DNA of 64,000 bases, taken from NCBI RefSeq assembly GCF_025370935.1, contig NC_133473.1:16110012-16174011 (forward strand). Reading direction: 5' to 3'. Below, in pieces: positions 10,390 through 21,595 of the stretch. The notes under the pieces were generated by a model. The model searched no databases. It saw only the letters and a program-made list of their open reading frames with translations, and was not told where the DNA came from. The DNA is from Choristoneura fumiferana (taxonomy: Eukaryota > Arthropoda > Insecta > Lepidoptera > Tortricidae). Every line of letters begins with the position of its first letter. Within the stretch, counting starts at the first letter, position 1. Position numbers and translations under genes: made by a program.

Positions 10390-10632
10390 TATTTTTTAAC
10401 CCCCGACGCAAAAAGAGGAGTGTTATAAGTTTGACCGCTATGTGTGTCTCTGTGTCAGTCTGTGGCACCGTAGCTCTTAAAAGAGTGAACCGTTTTTTTA
10501 TTTGAAAGCAGGTTTTTAGCAATGGTTCTTAGACATGTTTTATCAAAATCGGTTCAGCCGTTTTTAAGATACCTACTGAGCTTTTAAGTGACAATGTCAG
10601 GGGTTTCAAATTTTTGTTGGTTAGGTTATTCC
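10390..10632 (+). repeat. Family D interspersed repeat, fuller copy
   Basis: It runs from 'cccccgacgcaaaaagagg' through 'ctgtggcaccgtagc', 'cttagacatgttttatcaaa' and 'tcggttcagccgttttt' to 'ttttgttggttaggtta'. No open frame is present. Confidence 0.7.
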
Positions 10633-10937
10633 CGCGTTTCAATATTACACAATTATCATTAGTTAATGCTGTTAATTATTTAACAGTTTTTACAATCACG
10701 ATTTAAACTAGGTGGCTTACATCGTGCCTTTTAAGGTTAAAAGACAGCGTCTAAAATTGCAGAAAGCTATTACAAATAGGTAAGATCGCAAAAGTATTAT
10801 TTAAATTCTTAATGTAACGTATTTGAAAAATGTTGGAACCTAGGATCATCAGTAGCCTCGAGTAAAACTAAATTACACTTCGCGAAAGCACTAAGAAACT
10901 AACAGAGATGAATAACATTTAACTTAGCCTGCGCTAT

Positions 10938-11330
10938 GTGGGTAAGGTGAATTTTAAAATGAGTATGAACATTACAAAACTTGGTTTGTTTGAGAGCATT
11001 ACGTGTCTGGAATGGCTCAGTGTGGAGCCAATAAATTCATCTCATACGCGAACTTTCATATCTAGCTACCTACACTTCCCAAGCTATCAAACTTCGCCCA
11101 GTAGACAATCTAATGGTGAAGTGAGTTTAAGAGCGACTTTTGCATACAAACTTTGTCTGCAGATTGTTCGTGCGATGTCAAACCTATCCAGACAATTGAA
11201 CCAATTAATCGGTTTTCCTAAAGTTTCCCTGATTTATACAGGAACAATTTGCGAGTCAACTTCTGATATTATCGCCGGTTTGAACAAAGAAATTTATGTA
11301 AATGTAACGGCGCTCCAGTGCCGTATGTAG
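10938..11330 (+). CDS. Unrecognised 130-codon open reading frame
   Basis: The frame starts at ATG 'atgtgggtaaggtga…' context and ends TAG at 11328-11330. The protein begins MGKVNFKMSMNITK and ends VTALQCRM. I see no signal peptide, membrane segment or known motif, and no family comes to mind. Base composition is a little more balanced than the neighbours and no repeat covers it. An open frame of this length is expected about once by chance in 64 kb of such DNA on six frames. It may be chance, an exon fragment or single-copy non-coding sequence. Confidence 0.12.
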   Translation: MGKVNFKMSMNITKLGLFESITCLEWLSVEPINSSHTRTFISSYLHFPSYQTSPSRQSNGEVSLRATFAYKLCLQIVRAMSNLSRQLNQLIGFPKVSLIYTGTICESTSDIIAGLNKEIYVNVTALQCRM

Positions 11331-11334
11331 ATTG

Positions 11335-12440
11335 TGTTTGATCTGATTATTACCGTCTCACGACTCCAATAATACGTTGTCTTAACTCATAACTGACCCA
11401 CGAAAATAGTGCTTGTTAATTAATAAAGCACCTATAATTACAACCTGTATAATGAGCATTGTTTTGGCAATGGAATAATTATAATTATAAAATTTTAATT
11501 GTAATAAATGTCCAAGGTAATGTACAAAATAATGTAGGTAGGTGCTCTTTACAATTAAAAATATATTTATTTGTTATTTGTTTTTTTATTCTACCTTTAT
11601 GTTAATGATATAAGTACGTACTGTTTTTAAACAAGGGTAATAAAACATTGAATTGCATTTTTGTCCATTTTATCGCCAGTTGGCTATAACGTGGGTAAAG
11701 GGTTGATTTCCTTATTAAACAGACGAGCAAAAATAACGATGCCACTATTCATACATCTCTTCTCTTCATTTTATGCAAAGTGACTCGTTAGGTAGGTATT
11801 TTTTGTCATTGGTGTGATGTGTTTACTTTGTTTTAACTGGAGATTTAACAAAATGAAAATACACCAGTAATAAACGCAGCATTGCCACGGGATTGGATAT
11901 TGTAACAAGTAAGTATCAAGCAAGTTACAAAGTAGCGTAATATTGTTTAAAATACGTCTTTTATTTCGCGAGCATAAAACTAAGGAGGGCGATATGAACT
12001 GGCGCGCGACTACTTTGTACGACGTTGACATTTTGTAGCACAAAAACTATTAGCCTTTGTCTTTAAAATACGGGAATTGTGTAATTGCGAGTACAATAAA
12101 ACGACGAATTAAGAGTTAAATAAATGTATTATCTTTCTTTCTTTCAATACTTTTAGTAATGACTAAAGTGAGACAAGTAAAAATAGATGGTGTTAAAATA
12201 TTCTGTACCTACTATGAATTAACCCAAATTAAGGCTGCTGATTTAGTAATCAGCATTATACGATAGGAACAAGTGGAAAAACATTGAATTTAGAAAATAA
12301 TGTTTTGTATGGAGATAAAATCTTGTGAATCAACTTCCATTTATTAAATTCGGCCTAGCCAGCCATATCAGAGCCCACAATAGGCGTATTAACTCATAGA
12401 GGATAGTTTTGTGGGGTCGCCGTCATCGAAACCGATGAGG
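11335..12440. other. Stretch without recognised feature
   Basis: AT-rich sequence with a CTTT-rich run near 12135. The 90-codon minus frame 11771-12043 (MCYKMSTSYK…) has several Cys and hydrophobic residues but no recognised family. Confidence 0.35.
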
Positions 12441-12444
12441 AGGA

Positions 12445-12515
12445 CTATATAATATGTAAGTAAACCCTTTATTGCTCAAAAATAACACAATTGACAACCG
12501 TCGAGATACATGTTC
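12445..12515 (-). mobile_element. LINE 3' tail fragment (inverted)
   Basis: 'ccctttattgctcaa', 'acaattgacaa', 'gagatacatgttcaaagg' parallels the next feature, 90 bases away in the same orientation. It is the complement of the '…tgtacaataaagag…' LINE ending. Confidence 0.5.
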
Positions 12516-12536
12516 AAAGGAAAGTGGAGGTAAAAG

Positions 12537-12690
12537 TAATATGTATGTATGTATGTAAACTCTTTATTGTACAAAAGAAAAGATACAAAATACAATTGAC
12601 AAACTTTGAGATACTTGTACAAAGGCGGACTTATCCATAGTAGTTAGCATTTTTATAATTAAACTAACTTCGTACCGCGGCTTTGCTCTT
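12537..12690 (-). mobile_element. LINE 3' tail fragment (inverted), with (ATGT)n
   Basis: An (atgt)4 run is followed by 'actctttattgtacaa', the complement of the ending seen at 6340-6367 and 59325-59345. Then 'acaattgacaaacttt' and 'gagatacttgtacaaagg'. It has no coding capacity. Confidence 0.55.
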
Positions 12691-13228
12691 GAAAATAAAT
12701 AGCATACTCTTTTCTCTGGGAATTTAGGAAAATCCATTCTTAGCGCGCCATGACCCTCGAGGAATATTTGTAACTTCAAGTAGGTACCTACATAACTTCA
12801 CTGATTTAGGCTACATTTTGTCAGTCACTAACGCTACTATTTTATAGGTCAAATAGAGTTGGTTATTAGTTCATAAACGTTATACCTATATACTCAATTT
12901 AGAAGTCCATAACCTAGAACACACAGTTAACCAATTACATTATCCTCTCTAATCATGTCCCGGCGCGTACATAATACGCATTATATGCAGGCGTGCAGGT
13001 GATTACACTGAATGTACACACCTTATCAGTAGAGCCAGACGTTTGACTGAGGCTTGTCAGCTAAGTAAACAAGCATTTGTGTACGCAAATATACACGTTA
13101 TACTGGATGCTGAACGCATGCATGTGTTAGATAGGCACCTACCGAGAATGTTTAGAGAAAGGTGATAAATAAGACTCAATTCTCATTCAAAATTTGAACG
13201 GCCACTTGCTATACAAATATTGTTCTAA

Positions 13229-13427
13229 GATTGATAGATTGGTGGATTGGTTTTTGGGATCTTTTTTCGATTCCCAGCTTGGTCTTATTTTTCTGGTTTT
13301 TCTAGTCCAGCGGTGGTGTAGCGGTATAGCACGCGGCACGGAATGCCGAGGACCTGGGTTCGATTCCCAGCGCTGGTCTTATTTTTCTGGTTTTTCTGTG
13401 CATCTGTATTTCAGTTTGTATTTTCAG
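13229..13427 (+). mobile_element. SINE-1 copy with target duplication
   Basis: The tRNA-like head at 13307-13376 keeps an acceptor-like stem (CCAGCG/CGCTGG), box A 'tggtgtagcggt' and box B 'gggttcgattccc' with a perfect T stem (ctggg/cccag). The body is 'cttatttttctggtttttct'. A partial second body (13267-13303) precedes the head, so this is a partial dimer. The 11-base repeat 'tattgttctaa' flanks it at 13218-13228 and 13428-13438. Confidence 0.8.
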
Positions 13428-13705
13428 TATTGTTCTAAATAAACAAGGTCATCAAATTACTCTGGAATATTTCAGCTTTGTTTGAATAAACACCCTTTTA
13501 AATGTTTGTTGGTATTTTTTTATTGTCGTGGTCGTGGTTTTAATCGTGGGTTCACAGTCGATGCAGGCCGCTTTCAGCCGCAGCAGTTGGAGTTCTATAG
13601 GGGAAGGCCCGTGTCTTATTTGGCTTTAAACTAAGTTTATTAGTGTCAAAATGAACCGACTTAAGGATTAGATATATCTATAGGTATGTAAATCTAATAC
13701 ACTAA

Positions 13706-13846
13706 GGGGCTGTTTCACCACCCATTGGTTAGTCTTAACTAACGGTTAAATGTGATGCCTTCTCTATATGTTTTGTTCGAATAGACGGAGACGGCATCAC
13801 ATTTAACCATCAGTTAAGACTAATCAAAGGGTGGTGAAACAGCCCC
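13706..13846. mobile_element. Near-palindromic MITE with TAA duplication, sister copy
   Basis: Same family as 9513-9657: GGGGCTGTTTCACCACC ends, a shared interior 'cggttaaatgtgatgcc', and TAA on both sides (13703-13705, 13847-13849). It is 141 bases long, almost fully self-complementary and non-coding. Confidence 0.85.
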
Positions 13847-14311
13847 TAAATTAATAAGATGTGTCATAGAAAAACAAAGAACATGTAACTGTTTAAGGAC
13901 GACACACTTAAGATTTCGATAATCTGCAAAGATACATCAATTTACTTACTCATAATAATTTCCATCCAAAATTAGCTGATAACACCGTACGGGTTTAATC
14001 TCGGTGAATACATTAGTGGAGGAACTCACGACAAACTGTCTGAGCGTACGAGATAATTATTACATACACTTGTTAGACACAAGACGTTTCGAATCCCATT
14101 TAGCAAATTCTATTTCAGCTTGCTGTTCGCGAAGTAAATCGGATTTATATGTGTTTAGGAGTTTAGTTGTAGCTTGGAACTCTGGTGTCTTTGTTACATC
14201 TATACCTAGTATATCTCGTTGTATCACACATTTTAAGATGAAACATGCGTTTTTCTGTTTTTGATAACATTACTTTCGCAGATGCATTATGTTTTAAAAT
14301 TTGTTTTGAAT

Positions 14312-14360
14312 AACCTATTATCAGCCATAGGACGTCCACTGTTGGACATAGGCCTCCCCC
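14312..14360 (-). mobile_element. RTE-type LINE C-terminal fragment
   Basis: The minus strand reads GEAYVQQWTSYG followed by stop, the last residues of RTE-type reverse transcriptase proteins as seen at 27921-28158 and 61767-61905. Only this short 3' piece is left. Confidence 0.6.
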
Positions 14361-14364
14361 ATAT

Positions 14365-17300
14365 TTAATACTAGTGTGATGTAATCCAGGCTAATAACAG
14401 TGGCGTGCTAACACGACTAAAATAAGGACTAGACGATTCAAGAGGACAACATAATTCGTTCACTAGATGTCTTAGTATATAGGATGAACCCCGGCCCGCA
14501 TGTCCCTTTGTCGGCCACGTAAACAAGAAACCATCTAACTGCGGCCGACGGGCGACACGATCCCGATACGTCGATCGTGATACCGTTTGTTGCTTTTGTA
14601 GCTTTTCAGGGGGATGTCAAACGCAGACGATTACCGTTCCGCTTTGCTTAGTTCTGTCTCGTGCACTAAATTATTATATAACCCATAATATTATCAGTAC
14701 CTGGGAGAAGCTTTGTTCGAGCTAAAACTCGAAAACATGCATTTTCTCAGAGATTAGACCAAGCTACATCGATTGTTTTCCCCGAAAACCTTCACAAGGA
14801 AAATTTCTTGTACTTATATTATGATGATAGCCGTTTTCGAGAGGCCTGAAATAAATCTCTTTAAATTTGTGGGTGTCTGTGGGTACTTAAATACCATCAG
14901 TTATTTGTGACGCACTTTTTTATAAAAGGGGGCAAATGAGCATGTGATTGAGGTGCGGGGCACTTGCTTATTTCGACCCTAGATGCCATAAAAATCCATC
15001 AAACTTTTTAGCGACAAAATGTTCCAACACACTTTCCTAAACTTTCGCATTTACAATATTAATAATTTTAGATTTATAGTCGACCGAGAAAGAGATATCT
15101 ACGCTTATTGCGAGCCCTATGCATTAAAGCTCCTGCTGAAGGACCATCGGATATCATCATCAACACCATTAAGAATCACCATGATATTTTATCGCATCAA
15201 ATCACGGATTCCACAATCTGCTATGGTTTATTAAAACATCAAACAAGAGCCATAGCAAATGAAAACGGAAGGTTGTGTTGTCCTTTCTGTTAGCCATAAT
15301 GACTCCATTGTTTATTGAGTTTGTTAAAATAACTATTAGAAGGCTGTGTATATTGTGTACTTGACCTTCTATATCAATTTCCAAAGATTAGTCTTGCTCA
15401 GTGCTGTTAACTCGTGATGATCGAATGATTTTGGTAGTGGTATTATTAAGTATAATGGGCTTGATGCTCACGATTTCTAGTTTCGCACTCTTTAATCATA
15501 ACAGTTTACTTGATCAATAAGCAATTTTCAAATTTTGATTTACAATATTTCTAAATGACTTTTGTTAAAGCTGTTAAATACTTAAACTTATCTTTTCTGG
15601 AAGTAACCGGTAATCAAATAGACGCTTCGATAATGGAAAATCCTTATGGAAATAGGTTGCCAGAACGACACAAAATAATGGATTATTACACTGAGTTGTA
15701 ACGGAAACAATTATAGAGTTGTTTGTTTTGATCAATAAAATGTAGAGTAATTATTTGCTAAATATTTTTAAAGTTTTATCGTATAATATTTGTGTGTGTA
15801 GATATATGAGGGGTGCCCTGTTTATTGTTAATAACATTAACTTCGGTGTACAGTAGCTTAGTTAAATTGATAATACTCTTACGTAAGCATATTACAACTT
15901 TGTGTCATATCAGTTGCGACTGCTTGGAGCACAATGAAAATTACTTTGGTCCTGTCAGTTTGCGTCATGAACGTGATTCAAACTAGATAGATATTTTTTG
16001 TCTAAATAACTCCTCAGCTTTATAAGAATATAATGGAGCACTTCTTTCACTTTGTGCTATTTTATTGTCGTTTAAGTAGCCTAGCCCCATAACAATCAAT
16101 TAAAGAAAGAAAGAAAAGGAAAGAAAGAAGACATTTTTTCATATTCACAAAGACATAAATGCAACAAACAAAAAAACAGTAAATAAGATAAGTTACGATA
16201 ATTTATTGAATGATTTGCAGTACAAAATTACAATATATACAATGTTTTTCAAAATTCTATGTTACACGCAAAACACACACAAACACAATAAACAGCAAAC
16301 ACAAATATAACAAAAAAGGGCTAAAAAAATACATCTTCGGTTTACCTGTACTTTACCTGTAGTAGATATCTGGTTACGTCGTCAATGATGATAGGTCTGA
16401 CTAAGGTTGTGTAAGGTGGTGTGTGTAGGCCATATATGTGGTATTTGCGTATACCTACTTTATTTTAAGAAAAAATACGATTAATACAATAGTAGCCAAG
16501 CTGCAAGGACTAGTTCAAACTAATATTATTTTGGTACAAAAGTTAGAAATAGGTAATTCAAAAAAAGTTAGCAATTAAAGAAATCCGGTAGTGAAAATTA
16601 AAAAAAAACTCGGACCAAATATGTTTCCCGCGTTTATCGGATTCAAACCAAATTGTGCCTTTGAAAAAATACCAATGTTCCGCAAACATTAATATTACTG
16701 ACAAGTCAAATAAAAGATGAGCAATAAACGAACATCGCAACTGTAATGCAAGCCATATTTAATAGCCATTTCACTTTGATCCTTTGACATCAAATTGATG
16801 GCCAGCGGCGAATCGAAAACATCCCTCTGAATTAGTTTTCATAGTCGATTTTCGGTTGAATTTATGTTTGGTATTGTGTTGGTCAAATTTTACCCACTTC
16901 TAATAATAATATTAATCTGGAATTGGGTACGCATTTGAAGCTCGGATGACGATCAATTACAGTTAACAAAAGCTATAGTAGTAAGCAAACGGCTCGTATA
17001 TACAAAAACTTCATTAAATATTAGCAGAAAACAGTAACGGAGGGGGCGTTTCGACTGAGAGTAATAACGTTTTCATAAGAAACGTTTAGCGCAACTACAA
17101 AATGGTAACTATTGAAAATCATAATTTACGTTTAAATTACATAACTCTCACTTAGCATAACAACTTTTTTCGTAATGTTCATATTGTATAATTCAATTTT
17201 GTTAATTAGTTTAAATGAAAATGCATAGGTTCACGTTTAAGATTAAAAAAAAGTGTCTTACGTAATCAGTTAATTTCATCACTTTGGGCCACGTCAAAAG

Positions 17301-18490
17301 TAGCGCCTAAATTGTTAACTTATCTTTAATTTGTTGCCAGGTTAACTGGTTCGAGTAACTGTTCTAGATCATCTTTAAAATACTGTAGTCTTTAAATAAC
17401 TGTATGTATTTGGAAGTGATGAGGCCCATCTGTTTTCAGTGGATTTCAACTACAAGCCTATATTTTTAAGATAAGATAATTTGTAGGGTTTTGACGATTG
17501 GAGAGCAATCCAAACAACCAACTCGGAGTAAATATGATTTAATACTGCTCTAAAATACAGGTTACATGGTTTATATATGAAGTGCTTATGTACTATACCA
17601 CAAATTTATTCAATAAAGTATTTAATAAAGTATTTATTCAACAATTTGTAGTAGACGATAAGATCAGATACAATATTTTACAAAAGTTCAATGTATGTAA
17701 CACGTGTGCATACACTAGAGTTACTAGAGAACTCAGCATAGCAGGCTAAAAGAGCTAACATAAATAAAATTAAAAATAACTATCTAATCTTAACTTTGCA
17801 AATAGGTATTATGAAAACTAAGATATACCTATTCTAAGATAATTCAATATCTTAAACAATCCCTATATTGTATCTATTATATTAATTTTAGAATAAAATC
17901 TACATTACATGAAAATACATATTTAATGTACGTCTTTAAATAATTTCGTATTAAAGCGATCAATTTATCTCACCGAATAAAAATGTTATTAAGCTTTGCC
18001 ATTCACATTAACCTTTTTAGGGCACAATAGTGCATATTTTACGATATTTTTTGCATTCCTTAAGGGTCTTTTCGTACTGAATCAGCCCTCGATAAATAAT
18101 TCATACAGACGCTGATATAAAGCCTAAAACATGTTTTGTCGCAGATATACAGCCGATATCCGCCTAACTACATATTATTAAGCCTTTATACGTTGTAAGT
18201 TGAAATTAAACAAAAAATCAGGGCACATATGACAAATTTTGAGTAACACGCTGTTTTAATTTAATTGCTGGTTGTAAACCTAGTTAAAAGATTAATTGTA
18301 GAAATGTTCATAGACAAAATAAATACAAGGTCTAGCAATAACAGTTAAAAAATAGTCACGCGCGAAAGGCATTACCCTCGTTTTCGAGCTCGTAGAAGTA
18401 AGAAATTAGTTTATTCTTTGAAAATATTCCATGAATCAGTGTATTTTGAACGACTTTGACCTTCATTGTCTGGCAACTCTTCAAAACACT
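14365..18490. other. Long repeat-poor AT-rich stretch
   Basis: No gene is recognised. A GC-richer patch at 14460-14660 could be regulatory. Around 14918 'tttttataaaagggggcaaa' resembles a retroposon fragment. Purine-rich AAAG repeats lie at 16100-16130. Short frames at 14004-14264, 15019-15234 and 16558-16740 match nothing I know. The rest is AT-rich sequence without visible structure. Confidence 0.4.
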
Positions 18491-18492
18491 TA

Positions 18493-18647
18493 CCCCCTTA
18501 TTCATAAACGACAATCAAACCTATTTTAATTAAAATGCCGCTAAAATTCGTTTGTCCTTATCTGTCACTTCGACATTTGTATTTATTAGAAAGGGACAAA
18601 GCATTTGTTAGTTAACATAGGCTTGTTAAGTTTTATGAATAAGGGGG
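18493..18647. mobile_element. MITE with TTA duplication
   Basis: A 155-base element with inverted ends CCCCCTTATTCATAAA and complement, flanked by TTA at 18490-18492 and 18648-18650. The 3-base duplication again suggests a PIF/Harbinger-type mover. Only the ends are well paired, unlike the 9513 family. It is non-coding. Confidence 0.8.
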
Positions 18648-18767
18648 TTATAAATTAGCTGTTTTAGTTGTTTTCAATTCCATATAATTTGAGTTTACTT
18701 ACGTCAATCATTTAGTAGGATAAATATGTCATAATTGGGCAGTTTTATGTGAATTGAATAGACTTAA

Positions 18768-18845
18768 CCTTAAACTAAACAAAGTTTGGACTATGGATAC
18801 TAGACAACGGATAAACATTATTATTTAGAAGAATACATACTTAGC
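18768..18845 (-). mobile_element. SINE-2 body fragment
   Basis: 'actaaacaaagtttggacta' and 'gatactagacaacggataaa' match the complement of the SINE-2 body. Head and tail are missing. Confidence 0.6.
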
Positions 18846-18849
18846 TGGC

Positions 18850-19450
18850 ATGACTTAGGTACACAACTTCGTTTTTATCATTCCTCCAGATTCATAGCCA
18901 GTATCATAAACCATTAAACTATGGTCGTCAATTGAAACAGTTTGCTTTTGTAGGTATCAGAGTAAAAGCAGACCAAAAAAAATTTTATGACCAAAACCTG
19001 CCGTGGTCCGAAAAAAGAGAATGGAAGCACACACGCATTTTCCAAGCAGCAAAATAAGTTCATCACCACCTAACGTGTCTTAGACCCAGCCCAATTATCA
19101 AAGTTAAGGTTCGAAATATTTTAATTATCGAGTTCATAAATCTGTGTTGGGATGCCGTAACGCAACCGCAGGGTAAAAAGATCCATTAGGCTTTTACCTG
19201 CTCAAGTTATAATGAAACTGAGTGGTCGCGAAAACTGAGCCAGTAACAAAGGTGGGCAGTTTTGTCGGCGTAATTGATTTACGCCTGTGTACGGCCACAT
19301 ATGCATTACGGAGAACCCGATATAGGGAGAGTGGATAACACAGTTTTCACTTAACGCAGAATGTTACAGTTTTATTACCATTTTATGGGTTGGTAAATTT
19401 AAGTATTGTGATTGAATATAGTGTTTCACTTTTAAAGGCAAGGCTATGTA
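18850..19450. other. Stretch without recognised feature
   Basis: No repeat shared with the rest of the window and no convincing frame. A more GC-balanced, apparently single-copy patch lies at 19200-19330. Confidence 0.3.
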
Positions 19451-19454
19451 TCTT

Positions 19455-19590
19455 GCCCTGTTTGTTGTATATCCAGTTTCTGTTGGCCAAGTCATGCAAG
19501 TTCATTTTAACCCTCTTCCAGTGGTAGGATTGACTCGAAATTTGGTATAATATTATGTAAGTTGTATGGAAAATCTAAATTTTAAATGAT
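19455..19590 (+). repeat. Interspersed repeat family F, copy 2
   Basis: Shorter relative of 3655-3880, sharing 'cttccagtggtaggattgac' and 'gaaatttggtata' in the same order. Confidence 0.5.
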
Positions 19591-19599
19591 TTTTTTTGA

Positions 19600-19715
19600 G
19601 TGATTTGTGGCTTGCCGTGGAATTATGCTAAGTGTGTATTTGTCCTATGTTTGTTTTTATGCCGTTAAATAAATATATTTTTTTTCTTTCTTTCTTTTTT
19701 TATTTATAAGTAATT
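19600..19715 (+). mobile_element. Retroposon tail with TTTC run
   Basis: 'tgccgttaaataaatat' followed by a T-rich and (tttc)n run at 19675-19705 looks like a retroposon 3' end with a simple-repeat tail. No coding part is preserved. Confidence 0.35.
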
Positions 19716-19719
19716 GATT

Positions 19720-20225
19720 TTAAGGTGTTAGTAGCGTGCCTGAGTTAGATGTCTTTGGACACAACACCACGAAGTTAATGTACCTACACAAGCTTTGCCA
19801 TACATTACTGATGTCACCCAAAAATTTAGGTAGTTTGATGGGAATCGAGTTGTCATAGCACCACACCACTATCAACTGTGTTCCATAAAATCTAAAATAT
19901 TTTCTCTGGAAGCTATTTGCGTAGGTACCGATTACTAAAGACGGGTGGAAAATAATAAGTTGAAATTGTTGTTAAAAATTAACAAAAATGTTTTTGAAAC
20001 AAATAAATGTGCAAATAGATTTACTTACTTGGATTTATTGATCCTTTCCTTATTCCTCCACTGAATTTAAATTCTTGAAATATATTTAATCGAATTAAAT
20101 TTGCACCCAGTAATTAAAGGTAATTAATGACCCAATATCCGATTTCAACGAGCTCAGTTGCATTTTAAAACCCAGCCTCTATTCACTTTGGTCTCGTTTG
20201 ATAATTTACCTGCACATACACTGGA
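19720..20225. other. Stretch without recognised feature
   Basis: AT-rich sequence with no shared repeat and no meaningful open frame. Confidence 0.3.
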
Positions 20226-20227
20226 GC

Positions 20228-20533
20228 TGTGGTGGCCTAGTGGTTTGACCTATCACCTCTCAAGCAGAGGGTCGTGGGTTCAAACCCCGGCTCACACCTC
20301 TAAGTTTTTCGAAATTCATGTGCGGAATTACATTTTAAATTTACCACGAGCTTTGCGGTGAAGGAAAACATCGTGAGGAAACCTGCACAAACCTGCGAAG
20401 CAATTCAATGGTGCGTGTGAAGTTCCCGATCCGCACTGGGCCCGCGTGGGAACTATGGCCCAAGCCCTCTTGTTCTGAGAGGAGGCCTGAGCCCAGCAGT
20501 GGGACGTATATAGGCTGGGATGATGATGATACA
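20228..20533 (+). mobile_element. SINE-3, full-length copy
   Basis: A tRNA-headed SINE with box A 'tggcctagtgg' (20232-20242), anticodon-like arm 'cctctcaagcagagg' and box B 'gggttcaaacccc'. The middle block has 'ttaccacgagctttgcggtg' and 'aaacctgcacaaacctgcg'. The tail 'gcccagcagtgggacg…taggctgggatgatgatgat' matches the RTE LINE 3' end. Copies: 21596-21893, 44549-44871, and a degenerate minus copy at 61176-61252. Confidence 0.85.
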
Positions 20534-20640
20534 CTTCTTAGGCATTATGCGACGCGGCGTGCGCGCATAGACGTTGGAATTTAAGGTTATTTCTATACAA
20601 ACACGATGGGTTCGTGAGTGTCCAAATGAGCATTTACCAT

Positions 20641-21151
20641 AAAGCTCATTCTCTCACAATCTGTCTCGTTCCAATAAATTACAAAAGCACGACGCCGACG
20701 TTAAATAAAGCATTTTTGATACAAATGTAATATAGATGTCAAATATCACCTTGCTGTAGCATAGTTTTAGAATAGCCATGAAGTGTCAGATTTTAGAATA
20801 AGATGGGTCCATGTCTTACACCCCAAGAGAAGACATGGACCCATCTTATTCTAAAATCTGACACTTCATGGCTATTCTAAAACTATGCTACACCCCACGA
20901 GAAGACATGGACCCATCTTATTCTAAAATCTGACACTTCATGGCTATTCTAAAACTATGCTACACCCCACGAGAAGACATGGACCCATCTTATTCTAAAA
21001 TCTGACACGTCATGCCTGTTCTAACTATGGCTACAGCAAGTTGATATTTCACATCCATATTAAGTTTGTATCAAAAATGCTTTATTTAACGTCGGCGTCG
21101 TGCTATTGTAATTTTTTGGAACGAGACAGATTGTGAGACAATGAGCTTTAT
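20641..21151. mobile_element. Foldback element with 72-bp tandem units in one arm
   Basis: Outer arms 20643-20760 and 21031-21149 are inverted complements at roughly 90% by eye. Inner arms 20752-20817 and 20830-20892 are a near-perfect palindrome around 'acaccccaagag'. The right arm also has two further 72-base copies (starts 20827, 20899, 20971); the first two are virtually identical, the third diverged. The ends read ATAAAGCTCATT and its complement. No protein is encoded. Confidence 0.85.
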
Positions 21152-21220
21152 TTTAGGGTGTGTAATGATCGGTATAACAACATTTGATATAATATTCAAG
21201 GATAGGAGATTCACTAAATC

Positions 21221-21237
21221 TAACCTAACCTAACCCA
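21221..21237 (-). repeat. Short telomere-like (CCTAA)3 run
   Basis: 'ctaacctaacctaaccc' is three units of the insect telomere repeat TTAGG on the minus strand. It is too short to indicate a telomere and is probably chance or part of a repeat. Confidence 0.4.
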
Positions 21238-21299
21238 AAGTGCATCAAATCGAATTAATAACAATAGAAATAAGTTTGGTTTTTAAGATAAATTGCATA

Positions 21300-21530
21300 A
21301 TTATGAAAATTATATCAATTGTTGTTATACCCTTCGTTACGCACCGCTTCCTGTGGGTCTCGTAAAAGGTGACTATTGGATAATCGAGTGGGCAACAACG
21401 CCTCCTACAGCCGACTACGTGTGGAAGACAAGGGGAAACAACTGCAATATTTCCCCAAAAAAGTCGTCACGAGGGATTGCTACTGAACCTAAACCGAGGA
21501 CCACATCCACTCTGTCAAGAGTGTAGGGAC
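21300..21530 (+). mobile_element. LINE-like fragment with open frame
   Basis: The open frame 21293-21526 contains TADYVWKTRGNN, PKKSSRGIATEP and KPRTTSTLSRV before a stop. I remember this wording from repeated lepidopteran sequence, probably a LINE, but cannot name the clade. It is more GC-rich than its surroundings. Confidence 0.35.
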
Positions 21531-21595
21531 TTAGATGAAGTAGAATAGTTTTAGATTAGTTGTAAGAATAGATACTTACAAAGTTTGGCAACGTA

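Noticed and set aside
13307..13376. Possible functional tRNA gene
   Set aside because: The cloverleaf lacks a clean 7-base anticodon loop, is followed by a SINE body and has target duplications, so it is a SINE head.
21221..21237. Interstitial telomere
   Set aside because: Only three CCTAA units; similar short TTAGG-like words occur elsewhere in AT-rich repeats here (49665, 55142).
21293..21526. Real single-copy gene
   Set aside because: The wording of the frame is familiar from repeated lepidopteran sequence and its start has no promoter or splice context, so it is listed as a LINE-like fragment.
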